Assembly (NCBI GenBank): GCA_014529385.2
Contig: CM043952.1
Coordinates: 158,997,557-159,061,556 of the forward strand
DNA from: Adiantum capillus-veneris
Lineage: Eukaryota; Streptophyta; Polypodiopsida; Polypodiales; Pteridaceae
DNA length: 64,000 nt
Reading direction: 5' to 3'
This document shows, piece after piece, positions 10,224-21,442 of the stretch. A program made the translations under genes and the position numbers. Position 1 is the stretch's first letter. Every line of letters starts with the position of its first letter. The notes under the pieces were generated by a model, which was not told the origin of the DNA, made no database searches, and saw nothing but the letters and a program-made list of their open reading frames with translations.

Positions 10224-10766
10224 CAAGCTAGTTGCCGCTCACACTTGTTCTTGATCCGATTATGTTAAATTGTTAATTGGATGTGCAAAACCTTGCCAAA
10301 TAACCAACAAGACGTAAGTTGCATATCGAAAGATGGTTAGTAGTGAAGGAATAAGGAGAACCTAGGGGCGCATACTAATTAGTAACAAGGTGCAATGCTT
10401 GCCAAAAATCAAAGGGTGTAGTGTATTTTAACCGGCTAAAATTGCAAAATCCCAACTTGCCTTCAAAAAAACTGCAACAAATATAACAAGTTTTAGTGTA
10501 GTTGCCGGAAAATGCTTCAAATTTTGAATGTATTTGGCAAGTCCTGATGAGAAGTTGTGAGGCATTGCTATAGGCATGTATACCTACATCGACCTCAAAC
10601 TTTTTAAGGACTAGGCTAGTAATTGTGTTTCGTGCATATGGTGTATGTAATTGGATCCGTTTCGATCTGAGTATGTGAGCACAATTTGGGGAATATTGTA
10701 AGTGAGTGGAATACCTTGGAGATGCCACTCATTGTCTCTAGCTCACCCCTTCCTGTCAACCTCGAA

Positions 10767-10814
<48 letters not shown>

Positions 10815-10945
10815 CTTCTTCTACAACAATTGGACAATTTCGAATAGTGCATATGTATCACTTGATTTTTGCATATACAGTAATCATGTTTCTTGCATAT
10901 TGTACATGTAATTGCATTTGTCTCTATCCAATTATGTTGAATTGT
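10224..10945. repeat. Repeat unit U1' of duplication copy B
   Basis: This unit is homologous to 1690-2370. It ends at 'ttgaattg' where the LINE 3' tail begins. Its 10451-10940 part is repeated on the other side of the LINE at 14766-15265. It contains a (CT)n tract at 10769-10811. Confidence 0.75.
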
Positions 10946-11131
10946 TTTTGTTTTTTTTGCAAAACTCACAATTGTGAGTGGATAGTATTAAGAACATCAT
11001 AAAAATACACCAACCTCAAGCTCAGACCGAGCCTTGAGGGTCAAAAGATTACAAGTTTTCTGCCTGACAGGGAGACCACAACTACTCCAAAGTTTTACTT
11101 ATTACAAGTTGTCACCATGACATGTATGGTT

Positions 11132-11539
11132 CTATACCAATCCTCTGAGGCTTGTTTGCCTCCGATCATGTGGGATCGTCACTTTGCTCTCTTGCATGAT
11201 TTCACAAAAGCTTGCCATAGCCAGATCCCCCTCAAACATGCGACAGTTCCTTGCTTGCCAAATATGGTGAAAGAAGTAGTATCTCATTATTTGAGTGCAC
11301 ATAAGGAGAGCAGGACTACCCATCCTGTTACTACCAAAGAGCAGATTAGTCTTGAAGAACTTAATTTTCCATGTCCTTTGAATCCACTTGCATATTTTCC
11401 CAACTATGCCACTGATAGCCTGACATCCCATGAAAAGGTGGGCTAGGTCTTCAGTAGCTATTATGCACCCTGAGCAAAAATTGGACCCGATTACTCTTTC
11501 TTGTATCTCTATGCCCATCGGTAGAGCACCCCACATCAC
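11132..11539 (-). pseudogene. LINE C-terminal zinc-binding (zf-RVT) domain
   Basis: This 135-codon frame has the layout of the plant non-LTR zf-RVT domain: an LPMGIEIQERV opening, a C-x2-C pair in SNFCSGCII, and H/C in EDLAHLFMGC. It fixes the orientation and 3' end of the LINE. Confidence 0.75.
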
Positions 11540-12196
11540 TTTCTATAGAAATACCTTCATATACTAAGGCCACCTTGGCTTCCAGATGTTCTCCATGACT
11601 CCCTCCCACCGTTTTTCGGTCCAGTGCCTCACCCATAATTTGTTGAGGGGGCTACACCAGTTAGCCTCATACATTAATGCATGGTAAATGCGTTTAGAAT
11701 GTGGTTTCCGAAAGAGGCTACTACTCCCGGGCCATCTCCAAGTCATTAGGAAAAGTTTGGACTCAAAAATGGGCCTTGTAAGAATTGTTGATGTGGCATA
11801 GCTTTCAAAAAGGGGGGATCGATAATTTTTTGCAAATAAGATCCAAACTTGTCAGAGCTTGGATATCTAGAATCTACTCTTCAAATGCTATCTATTGATA
11901 TATAGCATGCATGTATCAGACATTGCCTTCATGTAGATATAGAAAAAGGTGATTTTAGATTACCGTAATGGTAACAAAACCTGGTTGATTGAAAATAACT
12001 GGCATAATGTTCATAGAAGTCATCCAAAATTTTTGGACCTTGGCTCTTTAGAATCCATTTTTCAAGAACTTTCCAATGATAGGTCATATCATGGGGTTCT
12101 AAGCAATATTTAGAGGGGTCTACCGGGTTGCTTTCTTTTGTACAACTTTGATGATGTGGCACTCTTAAAAGGCCCAAAAATGAGTTCAAAATTTTC

Positions 12197-12777
12197 CTAA
12201 TGGTCCCATTCAAAATTGGATTCATAGATTGGCATCACCACCTTATCAATCTCTTTTAACACTCTGTATACTAGTAATAACTCAAAGCCATTCAATTGAA
12301 ATTGGATTGCTATAGAGTCAGCAGTTTTCCAGCACTTACTGTTACCATCCCAGAATTTCTCTAGTTGAATGAGCCCCTTATTATTCACATTTCTATCCAA
12401 TAGGGGCTTTGCGACGGCCCCAATATTTTAGAGAGCCAAGGGGACCAGTGCAAAATGGAGTTCTTAAAGTATCTAGTTTCTTCCCCCCATTCCAAAACCT
12501 CAGCTGCTCTTTTGCACTTCCTCATCAGTTCCCCAAAGAGTACACCAGATCTAAGATAAGACCACTTCGGGGCGAGAAGTTTGTCGTGCATCACAACCCC
12601 CTTCCACTTTCCCCCTTTCGATCTCAGTTTTACTGCATCAAGTATTTCCTTGGTCATGATAGCCCATGCTTGGTCCTGTTTAGCCAATGAGACCATAAAT
12701 TTGGCACACATGGCCTCAACATGGGATACAGGGTTAAGAATGCCGAGCCCTCCTTGGTCTACCGGGCGAGCAACCAC
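12197..12777 (-). pseudogene. LINE post-RT region fragments
   Basis: Frames at 12777-12385 and 12400-12197 encode the segment between RT and the zinc domain, recognised by the DQGGLGILNPVSH block typical of plant LINEs. The frames are offset by a frameshift. Confidence 0.7.
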
Positions 12778-13447
12778 CTCCCATCTAGCCCACTACCATG
12801 GTCGGGAGGTTTTGGTGCTGTTTTTCCAAAGAAATCTTTTAACCGGTTTTAAGAATTCTTTCCAGTGGCACTTGGCCATCTTAAGCACGGGGCTGAGGAA
12901 AGCAATATACGGGATCATAATAGAGTTAATCACTCTAATCCAGCTTTGGAAGGGGAGGAGCACAACTCCCATATTCTCATTTTTTAGCTTATTTTTTCAA
13001 GGACCCATTAAAATCTTTGCCTTTGGGTTACTTCCACCCCTACGGGGGCTCCCAGGTGTTTGAAAACACTCCCTTTTGAGATAACATCTCCTGTCTAGAT
13101 TGAATGGTCAAAAGAGTCGTTCTCCGACAGGGAGATAAGCCTTGACCTCTCTATATTGCACTTAGATCCCGAGGCCACGACAAATGTTTGCACAATCTCC
13201 AGAGCACTTCTGACCACTTGAGGTCACACCTTCAAGAATAGGAGCGAATCATCTGCGAACATTTTGGCCAGTAGCTAGTTGTTGCCCGGTAATGCCAGGC
13301 CTTGAATCTCTCCCCCCGTAGCACTGGCTTCGAGCATCGTAATGAGAGGATGCGATCCGATGGCGAACAACATGGGGGCCAGGGGACATCCTTGATTAAT
13401 AGACCTTTTAACCTCAAAAGAGCCTACAATTTGTTATTGAACAAGAG

Positions 13448-14614
13448 CTATGATTGGCTGCCAACGCCTAGTGTGCGTATGAGGTGACAAAGGCGAGGCC
13501 CAAAGCCCACAGCTCCCATGACTTCTTCTAAATAGGACCATACTATTCTATCAGAGGCTTTGTCAAGGTCCACTTGCAGCAAGATGCACTCTTGCTTAGA
13601 GAAGGATGCATACTCAATTTCTACCATTGTTGCCAAGATATTGTCATATATAGATCTCCCTTTAATGAACCCGTGTTGATGGGGAGAGATTAGCCGACTC
13701 AGGAGGGGGGCAAGTCTGAGAGCTACCACCTTGGAAATAATGTTGTATGCTACTGACATCATTGTAATGGGATGCCAATGTTTAAGTTGAGAGCAGCAGA
13801 TCTATTTGGAAATGGGCTTGATAAGCCCTCTCTTCACACTTGCATCCAACGACTCTTCGAAAATCGCTTGATTGGCCATCCGTGTGACTGGACCCTTGAG
13901 ATCATCCCAGAATTCCCCGAAGAATTCAGCCTTGAGTCCATCCCAGCCAGGGGACTTTTCATTGCCAAGAGCTTTAAGTGCCGCTGAGAATTCCTCTTCA
14001 GAAAAGGCCAATTTCATGCGGTTGGCTTCCTCCTGGGGAACCTTCTTTTCAACACTCCCAAGTAAGGACACTCGGGCTTCTTCCACTTCCTAAGATTGGG
14101 TCTCTGGCTGGCCGATAATTTGGCTGAGATAATGGAGCAATCCAGACATCTCATATTGGTTTTGAATTGTATTCCCTTTCTAATCATTGAGCAAGTGCAC
14201 GTGACCTCGACTCTTCCTCACCTTCAAAGCCCTAAAAAAATGTGTTTGGTTAGTAGGCTCTGGTTGAAGGAACGTTTCCCTAGAAATCAATCTCGCCTTC
14301 TTGATTTCCTCTAGCTGTTCGTTGGCCAGGTGAGATTTAGCTTCAAGCCATCGCTTGTGGTCCTCCTCGGTAGCCAGTCCGGCAGCCTTTCTAGAGGCTA
14401 AATGCGCTACCTTCTCTGTGAGATGTTTGATATGTGCCTCATTGGCTTTTTTAACCCAAGGACCTGAAGTTTTTATTGATTTTTGTACACTCCGAGCACA
14501 TAGATTCCAAGCACTAGGTTTATTCATCCCCACATCTTTCTTGAGCTTTCCCAACGCTTTCTTGGTGATGCTTCTGAAGAGACGGTCTTTGAACAGGTGT
14601 GTCCCTGTTAACAA
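13448..14614 (-). pseudogene. LINE ORF2 reverse-transcriptase region
   Basis: Three adjacent minus-strand frames (14614-14180, 14086-13802, 13762-13448) encode the linker and RT fingers/palm of the LINE, with short frame breaks between them. The RT signature includes LVGS-less variants such as LLQVDLDKASDRIVW, where an F usually precedes the D. The catalytic FADD lies further 3' near 13250 in another frame. Confidence 0.85.
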
Positions 14615-14765
14615 GGAGCTTTTTCTCCCCTCCCGGGAATTGTCCCCCCCCTTTATCTTTCTTGAGTTGTAAGTGTAATGGCATGTGATCGGAAAGGCTT
14701 TTTGTTGAGATTACCTTCATCTCTAACGTCGATGAAATCCAGTCAGCTTGATGAGAGCAGTAACC

Positions 14766-15071
14766 CAACTTGATTTCGAAAAAACCGCAACAATTATAAC
14801 AAGTTTTAGTGTAGTTGCCAGCAAATGCTTCAAATTTTGAATGTTTTTGGCAAATCCCGATGAGAAGTTGTAAGGAATTTCTATAGGCATGTAAACCTAT
14901 ACCTACGTCAAACTTTGTAAGGACTAGTCTAGTAATTGTGTTTCGTGCATATGGTGCATGTAATTGGATCTGTCTCGATCAAAGTATGTTAGCAAAATTT
15001 GGGAAATATTGTAAGTGAGTGGAATACCTCGGAGATGCCACTCATTGTCATTCACTAACCCCATCCTATCA

Positions 15072-15136
<65 letters not shown>

Positions 15137-15265
15137 CTCCTTCTTCTACATCAATTGGACAATTTTGATTTTTTGTGTAGTGCATATGTATCACGTGATT
15201 TTTGCATATACAGTAATCATGTTTCTTGCATATGGTGCATGTAATTGCATTTGTCTTGATCCGAA
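14766..15265. repeat. Repeat unit U1'' (right-hand direct repeat flanking the LINE)
   Basis: This matches 10451-10940 collinearly at roughly 88-90 percent by eye. Both copies share a 'gagatgccactcattgtc' insertion absent from the copy A unit, so they are each other's closest relatives. A (CT)n tract lies at 15076-15134. Confidence 0.75.
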
Positions 15266-15818
15266 TATGGTGAATTGTTAATTGAATGTGGAAAACCTTG
15301 CCAAATAAGCAGCAAGATGTAAGTTACATATTTGAAGATGGTTAGTAGTGAATGATTAAGAAGAATCTAGGGGCATATACTAATAATTAGTGCAAAAAAC
15401 TGAAGGGTGTAGTATATTTTAATCGGTTAAAATTCCAAAATCATGCTTGACCTGAAAAACCCGGCAAAAATATAACAAGTTTAGTGTAGTTAGTGACAAA
15501 AATGCTTCAAATTTTGACCTCAAAACCGGAACTATCTTATGTCTACCCTTATTTTCTTCGGCTAGCAAAAATGATTTTGTCAACAGAGATTGTGAGGCAC
15601 ATTGATGTAGGCATGAATACTGACCTGGATTTAGAAGGACTGACACAAGCTTTTCAAGGAGCATTGTTTACCAAAAAGATTGTATACTAGGCTAGTACTG
15701 CACTGAGCCAAATAATAGGGCATACAAAAAATCAATTGAAATTATTAAATTCAGAGTTGTGGGGAACTTTTCAGCATGCCAGTATGCCACGTCACCGGCC
15801 TGCAAGAATGCAATCTGG
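15265..15818. repeat. Repeat unit U2'' (3' flank of ODC copy B)
   Basis: This sequence is collinear with 2370-2930. It lies directly downstream of the ODC copy B frame and contains the same 'gatgtaggcatgaata' and 'caagcttttcaaggagcatt' blocks. It has no gene of its own. Confidence 0.7.
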
Positions 15819-17390
15819 TTAGTCAGCGACAACAAAGCCAAAAGCTGGGATGTGGGTGACACCGAAACCATTGAAGGAGGTAGTGAGAGAGTTGGTGTAG
15901 GCACCCATGAAGGGGAACGCCAATAGGTCGCCGATATCGAGCTCTGGCAAGGGGTGTCCCTTGAGGAGAGTGTCGAGGGCGCTACAGGTGGGGCCAAAAA
16001 CGTTGGAAGGAAACAGAGGCAGTCCCTGGCAACTCATGTTGTAGGGCTTGGATCCGCAAGCGAAGGGGATGGGCGGCGGCACGTGCGTGTTGAGGGGTAG
16101 AAAAATCATGGGGAATCTATGATGGGATCCATCGTTGATCTAGTACTCTCTCCCGCTTCCTCGCACGCGCTTGCCAAAGATGCGTGCCACCAACGTGAAT
16201 GACGCGTGGGCAAAATATCGCCCCGGATCCGCTATGATCTCTATCTTCGTCTCATCACTGCCATTATTGGTGCTAAGATCGGGGAAGTACCCATCCAGTG
16301 CCTTGTTGATCATCGGTGCCACTTCTCGAGCGCTTATCCCTCCTCTGGTGCTCCCTTCCTTCAGTTCCTCCTTGGATGAGCAGAACCCTCCCCCTATATT
16401 TAGCACATACATCGGCTTCTCTAGTAGTTGCTTCCCCAGCTTAAAGACACTCCGTGCGTTGGCTATGGACTCCTCGAACACATTTGGGTTTGTGGCTCTG
16501 CTTCCAATGTGAAAAGATACCCCCACCATCGCCAGCCCTGCCTCCCTTGCGCTGCGCAGAAGGACGGGTACTTCCTTCATATGCGCTCCGTACTTGGATA
16601 TCAAGCGGATAGTGGTGCCTTCATCGTTGGTCTCAATTCGGAGCAGCAGCTTCACCTTGTCCTACTCCATTGATTTCTTGATCTTGTGCAGCTCCACCTT
16701 GCTATCAAACATAGTCAATTGCACTCCAGTCGCGGTGGCAAACTCCATGTGGGATTGGAGCTTGCAGGGATTGGCGAAGTCAATGCGCTCGGAGGAGACG
16801 CCCAACAAGGTAATCTGAGGGACAGAAAATAACACATGAACCTACCAATTAGCGAAGGAAATGGACTACTGTACTGTGTCTTCATTTTACTACTGAGCAT
16901 TTGAGGAGATCGAATGCCATCAACATACCTGTTGGAGCTCCTCTTTGCTAGCGCAGTCGAAGCCTGCTTCTGCGGAGGCGAGGGTGCGCAGGAAGAGAGG
17001 GTGGTTGTTACACTTGACGGTGTAGAATGGGTGCACACGTGGGAAGGCGGTTGTCCACTCGGCCATGAGCTGCTGGGTGCACCCCACGTCAAGCAGCCAG
17101 AAGGGGCTATCGCTGTGTAGAATGTGGTGCTTCGTAGAGGGGCTACGGTGCAAAAGCGAATGCAACACCGCGCACACCACCTCCTCTCTAGTGCAGCTGC
17201 TACCCCCCTTAATCACGATGTTAGGGTGGCGGCCCAAGTACCCCCCAACATCGGCCACGCCCAGCTCCTTCCCGATTCTTGCAGATAGGTGGACGTGGCC
17301 ATTCTTGGCAGCTCCGGCTGCGCCAGTGCCAAGCTGCTCATCATCAGCATGATGAGGGCTGTTGGCATTAAGCTGAAGAGTGGGTGCCAT
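15819..17390 (-). pseudogene. Ornithine decarboxylase-like gene, copy B, two in-frame TAG codons
   Basis: The two-exon structure is exon 1 17390-16929 (154 codons), a 114 bp GT-AG intron in phase 0, and exon 2 16814-15819 (332 codons). ODC converts ornithine to putrescine in polyamine synthesis. Motifs: YTVKCN with the PLP lysine, GFDCASKEE, RIDFANPCK, SFHIGS, NIGGGFC, DPGRYF, NVFGPTCSALD with the active-site cysteine, and MGAYTNSLTTSFNGF. The frame is complete but carries TAG at 16664-16662 (where copy A reads ALRK) and TAG at 16142-16140 (where tryptophan is expected, REY-stop-INDG). Other active-site positions also differ: E to D before PGRYF, D to S after GPTC, and the substrate-binding YD near INDG is absent. 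A degraded or recently lost gene is most likely; an unusual paralogue is possible. Confidence 0.9.
16815..16928 (-). other. ODC copy B intron
   Basis: The donor is CAACAG|GTATGT and the acceptor CCCTCAG|ATTACC. Joining keeps the frame in phase 0 and links ASKEELQQ to the LGVSSERIDF block, matching the continuous order in other ODCs. Confidence 0.85.
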
Positions 17391-19315
17391 TCTAGGATGT
17401 TTTTTTTTTTGTATCTATTCAATATATTGAGCTTCGTATCCATGCTTAACCTCATGCATGCATGACTCCTTATATATCTTCGCCCCCCCCTCCCCCCCCC
17501 CCCCCAAAAAAAAAAAAACTAACAAAAGTTGCCCTCCGTCATATATGGCATCGGCGCAAGCCTACAAGATTTTACCTCTTTTAGTGCACGCTCATTTTCA
17601 TTAGCACTATAGTACATGCATGTGATGTATTCGTGTAGCTTTTTGGTGTGCTCCAAAAAAGCCTTGGAGTCTAGAGAATTCATTCATTGGAGTTATGAGG
17701 ATAGGAGTTTGATCCCATGATGTCAAGGAATGACTCAATGATTTTTGGCTTTCTAAAATTTCTAAAAGAAACCCTTAGTGTTTTGTTGGGTTAGGGAGAC
17801 TCCTTTCATTTCACATCTTGACATGTCTTTACTTTTCTTAAATTCTATTGTTTTTGGTGCATGATGGAAACTTACCTTTCATTTCACATCTTGGTAACAT
17901 ATCTTTACTTTTCTTGAATTCTATTGTTTTAGAATGCTAAAGTGAAGCTTCACTTTGCATAAATTTTAGTAAATTTTACACACACACACACACATGTTTT
18001 TTTTGCATTCTATTGTTTTAAAATGCTAAAGTGAAGCTTCACTTTGCATAATTCTAATAAATTCTATACACATATATATTAATTAGTTCTTTTTATTTCA
18101 CCTTTCATTTCACAACTTCACATGGATTTACATTTCTTGCATTTTATAGCTTGATTCTAGTCAGTGTTAACGTTCGAGAAAGTCTCTTTTATTAAGCGTT
18201 CTTAATCGAGTTTCTTCCTCACAAAATCAGAAATACTAGCAAAAATTTTGAGATTTGCAAAATGTTTGGATGACTTTCTCACATATCTCATCAATTTTTC
18301 TTCCGTTTACCATGGTTTGTAATTAGCTAGTCTCGATTTTCAATCGGCTCAAGACTAAGCTGAGGCAATCCTTTCCTAAACACTAATACCAATTTAATTC
18401 AACCTAACAATCTTATCACTTTCTTATTGTTTGTGAAATTCGTCGTGACCCTTTCACTTGTTTTCTTATGGATTAGATCTACCTTTTCTTATGGAAGCAT
18501 GATTAAATTATTCTTTTGTTTTAGTATCTCAACGGACCTCTTTATTATACTCTTTTTATTTTGTTTTTTTTTAAATTGTTGATTTGTGTGTTTCACCTTG
18601 TCATTCTAGTGGTGCTTTTCTTGAAATATAAGGCATTTTTTTAATGTGTGTATATTGGTTAATTTAATAATTTAATATAATTTTATATTAAAAGGCAACA
18701 AAAATGACATGTGATTGTAAACTCTCATTTGGACCTACTCCCCATAAATAACTCTCATCTATCCTTCACTTGAGGTGCCCTTCCTCACTCCTCACCTTGG
18801 TTTTATTACACACATGCGATCTTTGTATGATGAAGTCTTTTACCCAAGAACTAATTTCCAATTTGTTTGCTTTCATAATGTGCAACTTCACATAAGGATG
18901 GTACTGCTACACTCTGCCCGGTCCCTTCTTATAAGGTGGAATCCTAGCAGATTCCAATCTCTAGCAAAGGTTTCTTAAAGGCACCATTTGAGGCCGTGAA
19001 TAGCGCGCGATGAATAGACAGGCAGCTTGGCAACAACTATCAGGCGATGAAGAGAGAAGCAGCTTCACAACTAGCAAGAAATGTAGAGGGACTCACACTA
19101 TGATGCAAGGTTGGCCATGGGCAGTGTTGGGAGGGCTGACAGAGCAAGGCATTGATCGTGATAGTCATAAATAAGATCAATTTACTTTTTTCGGATTGCG
19201 TCTGACATAGACGGTGACATGGTGTCCTCCCAGAGTGATGGACAACACATCTGAACATGGCAGCTATGGGTTCACATTGAGAGAAGCAAAGAGAAGCATT
19301 GGTTGTGGGCCTGTG
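17391..19315. other. Intergenic, AT-rich, with short diverged repeats
   Basis: No gene is visible. It holds a poly-C/poly-A run at about 17485-17518. Diverged repeats of 'ctttcatttcacatcttg...tattgtttt' start near 17807, 17877 and 18101. A duplicated block of about 90 bp (about 17925-17995 and 18005-18070) has the perfect palindrome aaagtgaagcttcacttt at its core. Short ORFs at 18775-18978 look spurious. Confidence 0.6.
17469..17476 (-). promoter_or_regulatory. Candidate TATA box of ODC copy B
   Basis: On the minus strand TATATAAG lies about 80 bp upstream of the exon 1 ATG, a plausible core-promoter distance in plants. Not tested further. Confidence 0.45.
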
Positions 19316-19324
19316 GCACACACA

Positions 19325-19407
<83 letters not shown>
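19316..19407. repeat. Compound (CA)n(GA)n microsatellite
   Basis: A (CA)13 tract passes directly into a (GA)n tract of about 66 bp. Long translated SL/ER repeats across it are artefacts. Confidence 0.95.
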
Positions 19408-19412
<5 letters not shown>

Positions 19413-19926
19413 GAAGCCTCCATGAACATGGCTCCCTACCCTTGACTTGAGATCGATTGGTGCCATTGTGTACACTGTCACCTGTGAGAAAGAACAATCT
19501 CACGACATAGTCTCCCTGCACAACCTGCTCAATGACGCAGAAGAAATCTCCTCTCTCTCTAGCTTCGGCTTCACACATGGCACCTCCCTACCTCTCTTTC
19601 TTCTCTCCCCGTGCCAAAGACACCTTAGCCCAAAACTCACTTTTTTTTTTCATTTCAAAGCTTATGCTAGGTTCTTTCTAGATTGTGCCTCCCTATTGCT
19701 CTCGTGCTTGGCTGACACTCGTCATCTTATCCTTGGTTCTTCTGACACATTGTACGCCATCTCAGAGCACAAATTTGCATCTCAGATTTGCCTTTAAAAA
19801 AATGCTTCCAACATTGTGCTCACAAGTCATGCATCTCAAATGAAGTTGTGCTCCATCCAGACCTTCTCCAGTGCGTTGTAGTCTCCCCCTCCACAAACCT
19901 CCGGCCCCTATGCAAGCGCCATCTCC

Positions 19927-19930
<4 letters not shown>

Positions 19931-19974
<44 letters not shown>
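19931..19974. repeat. (GA)n microsatellite at the edge of dispersed repeat R
   Basis: A GA tract lies immediately before the first copy of repeat R. The second copy, at 43826, is preceded by a much shorter 'agagagag'. The stretch 19408-19930 between the two microsatellites has no recognisable gene. Confidence 0.9.
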
Positions 19975-19975
<1 letters not shown>

Positions 19976-19977
<2 letters not shown>

Positions 19978-21442
19978 CGTTTGATATCCCCTCTTAGAGA
20001 ACCATATATTGACACTTGACCAACATAGACAAGACATAAAAGACAATAGACAATTTAGAAAGAAAAAATAGTTAGAAGATAAATTTATTTAATTTATGCT
20101 GGTACATCCGATTCTGGTAGTAGACTAATTGAGCCTCAGAATCCATGAAAGAATAAACCTATACCTTCCACCATGCAACAGAAGCAACCAATTAGCACAT
20201 GGGGAACTTTGATAGGAAGACAGGTATCCAAATAGTATATTCTGTTTGTTATTGCTATCTCATAGCCTTAAACCCTTTCACTCTCCTTATATGCATTTGG
20301 AGGGGGTTTTTTCTTTGCTACTCTATCGGGCATGATCCATTTTTTAACGGTATTTTCTACAATAGGCTTGTTTGGTAGTTTTTTCTCTATCATAGTTTCA
20401 ATTGGTACAATGGTTGTTTCCTGTTTGATGAGAAAAAGTGGTTTGCATCCCTCCGGAAAATTGCGTATGGCGGAGGGACGGTATCTCCCCCGTAGATGGG
20501 CTTCTGATAGAAAGCACCATACCCTGTATTACAATTTCAGAAACCAATTATAGCAAATAAGCAGATGAAGGAGATAAGCAACATTTTTGTATAGAGATTA
20601 TATTTGAACCTGGAAGACCTATCACATAGTTAGAAAGAGTGAGATCTTGAGAGAATATAGAGAGACAGACAGATAGAGAGAGAAGGAAAGAGATCAAGTT
20701 TGGGGCCATAAAATCTGTAGATGATACTTTCAATGGGTTATATGTATACTACCTTTAATCTAGAAGTAGTATATTTTGCTAATATTTTGGAAGAGTTTTG
20801 TTTGTAAGTAGACACATTTTTCAAAAAGTAACTCTGACCTCCTTCTTGGAGGAGCCTCACATGAGGATTTAAATGATAAGCCCAGAACTACTCGACAAAT
20901 TTTACCTTATTACGTATCTCACTTCATGGATATGGTTTATGCAGGACTTGACTAAAAAGCATATTTTTCTATCTTTTCTATTTTGCCATAATTTTCACAG
21001 AGTTTTGTTTGTAATTAGGTCCGTTTTTCAAATTAAACATGTACTTTTCTCTAAGAGCCTCACTTGAGGATTTTCTTTGAATATATAAAAGGAAAAGCTC
21101 TTCTTTAATACGCATATATACCAGTCATCATATTGATTCCATACCAACTTCCTTTACAAGTTCTTAGTTCAATCATTAAAATGTACAACAACCCATTTCC
21201 ACTGTTTCAAGACCAATTCTTCTTAATATTCAAGAGTAATTTTTTTTTATAAACTTATTTTCTTTAGTGTCTAAAAAAACAAACTTATGCCAAATTTTGG
21301 TTGGACATCCTCTCAGTAGATTGAAAGTCTATGTGAAAGCTCGGGGTCGTCATTTGTATGCTTTATGTTGAGACTGCGCTGAATGATATCCAATGTAAGG
21401 CTGCCAAAGAAGACCATACAAGATTCTATTTCATGAGCGGAT
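19976..21442 (+). repeat. Dispersed non-coding repeat R, copy 1
   Basis: This about 1.47 kb sequence recurs at 43826-45353 in the same orientation, high identity by eye with small indels. It contains an internal diverged tandem duplication ending in the inverted motif CCTCAcaTGAGG (near 20846 and 21057) and a 'ttgaatatataaaagg' TATA-like block near 21080. There is no coding capacity. The copy runs past 21442 into 'ctcaccattatgtg', where copy 2 is cut off by an LTR. It could be an old LTR or a non-autonomous element; termini are unresolved. Confidence 0.7.

Larger units (their letters stand above)
10945..14766 (-). mobile_element. 5'-truncated L1-type LINE
   Basis: The minus strand carries a decayed LINE ORF2. 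From 5' to 3' it has the end of an APE endonuclease (SLSDHMPLHLQL, about 14690), a linker, RT block KSPGWDGLKAEFF (about 13950), RT block HQHGFIKGRSIYDNI (about 13680), a DKASDRIVW catalytic region, then by frame change a GCPLAPMLFAIGS block and FADDS (about 13250), a DQGGLGILN block near 12750, and a C-terminal RVT zinc-binding domain (about 11540-11130). A T-run at 10945-10960 on the plus strand is the poly-A tail. The element is 5'-truncated inside the endonuclease, as usual for LINEs, and has many stops and frameshifts. Confidence 0.9.
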
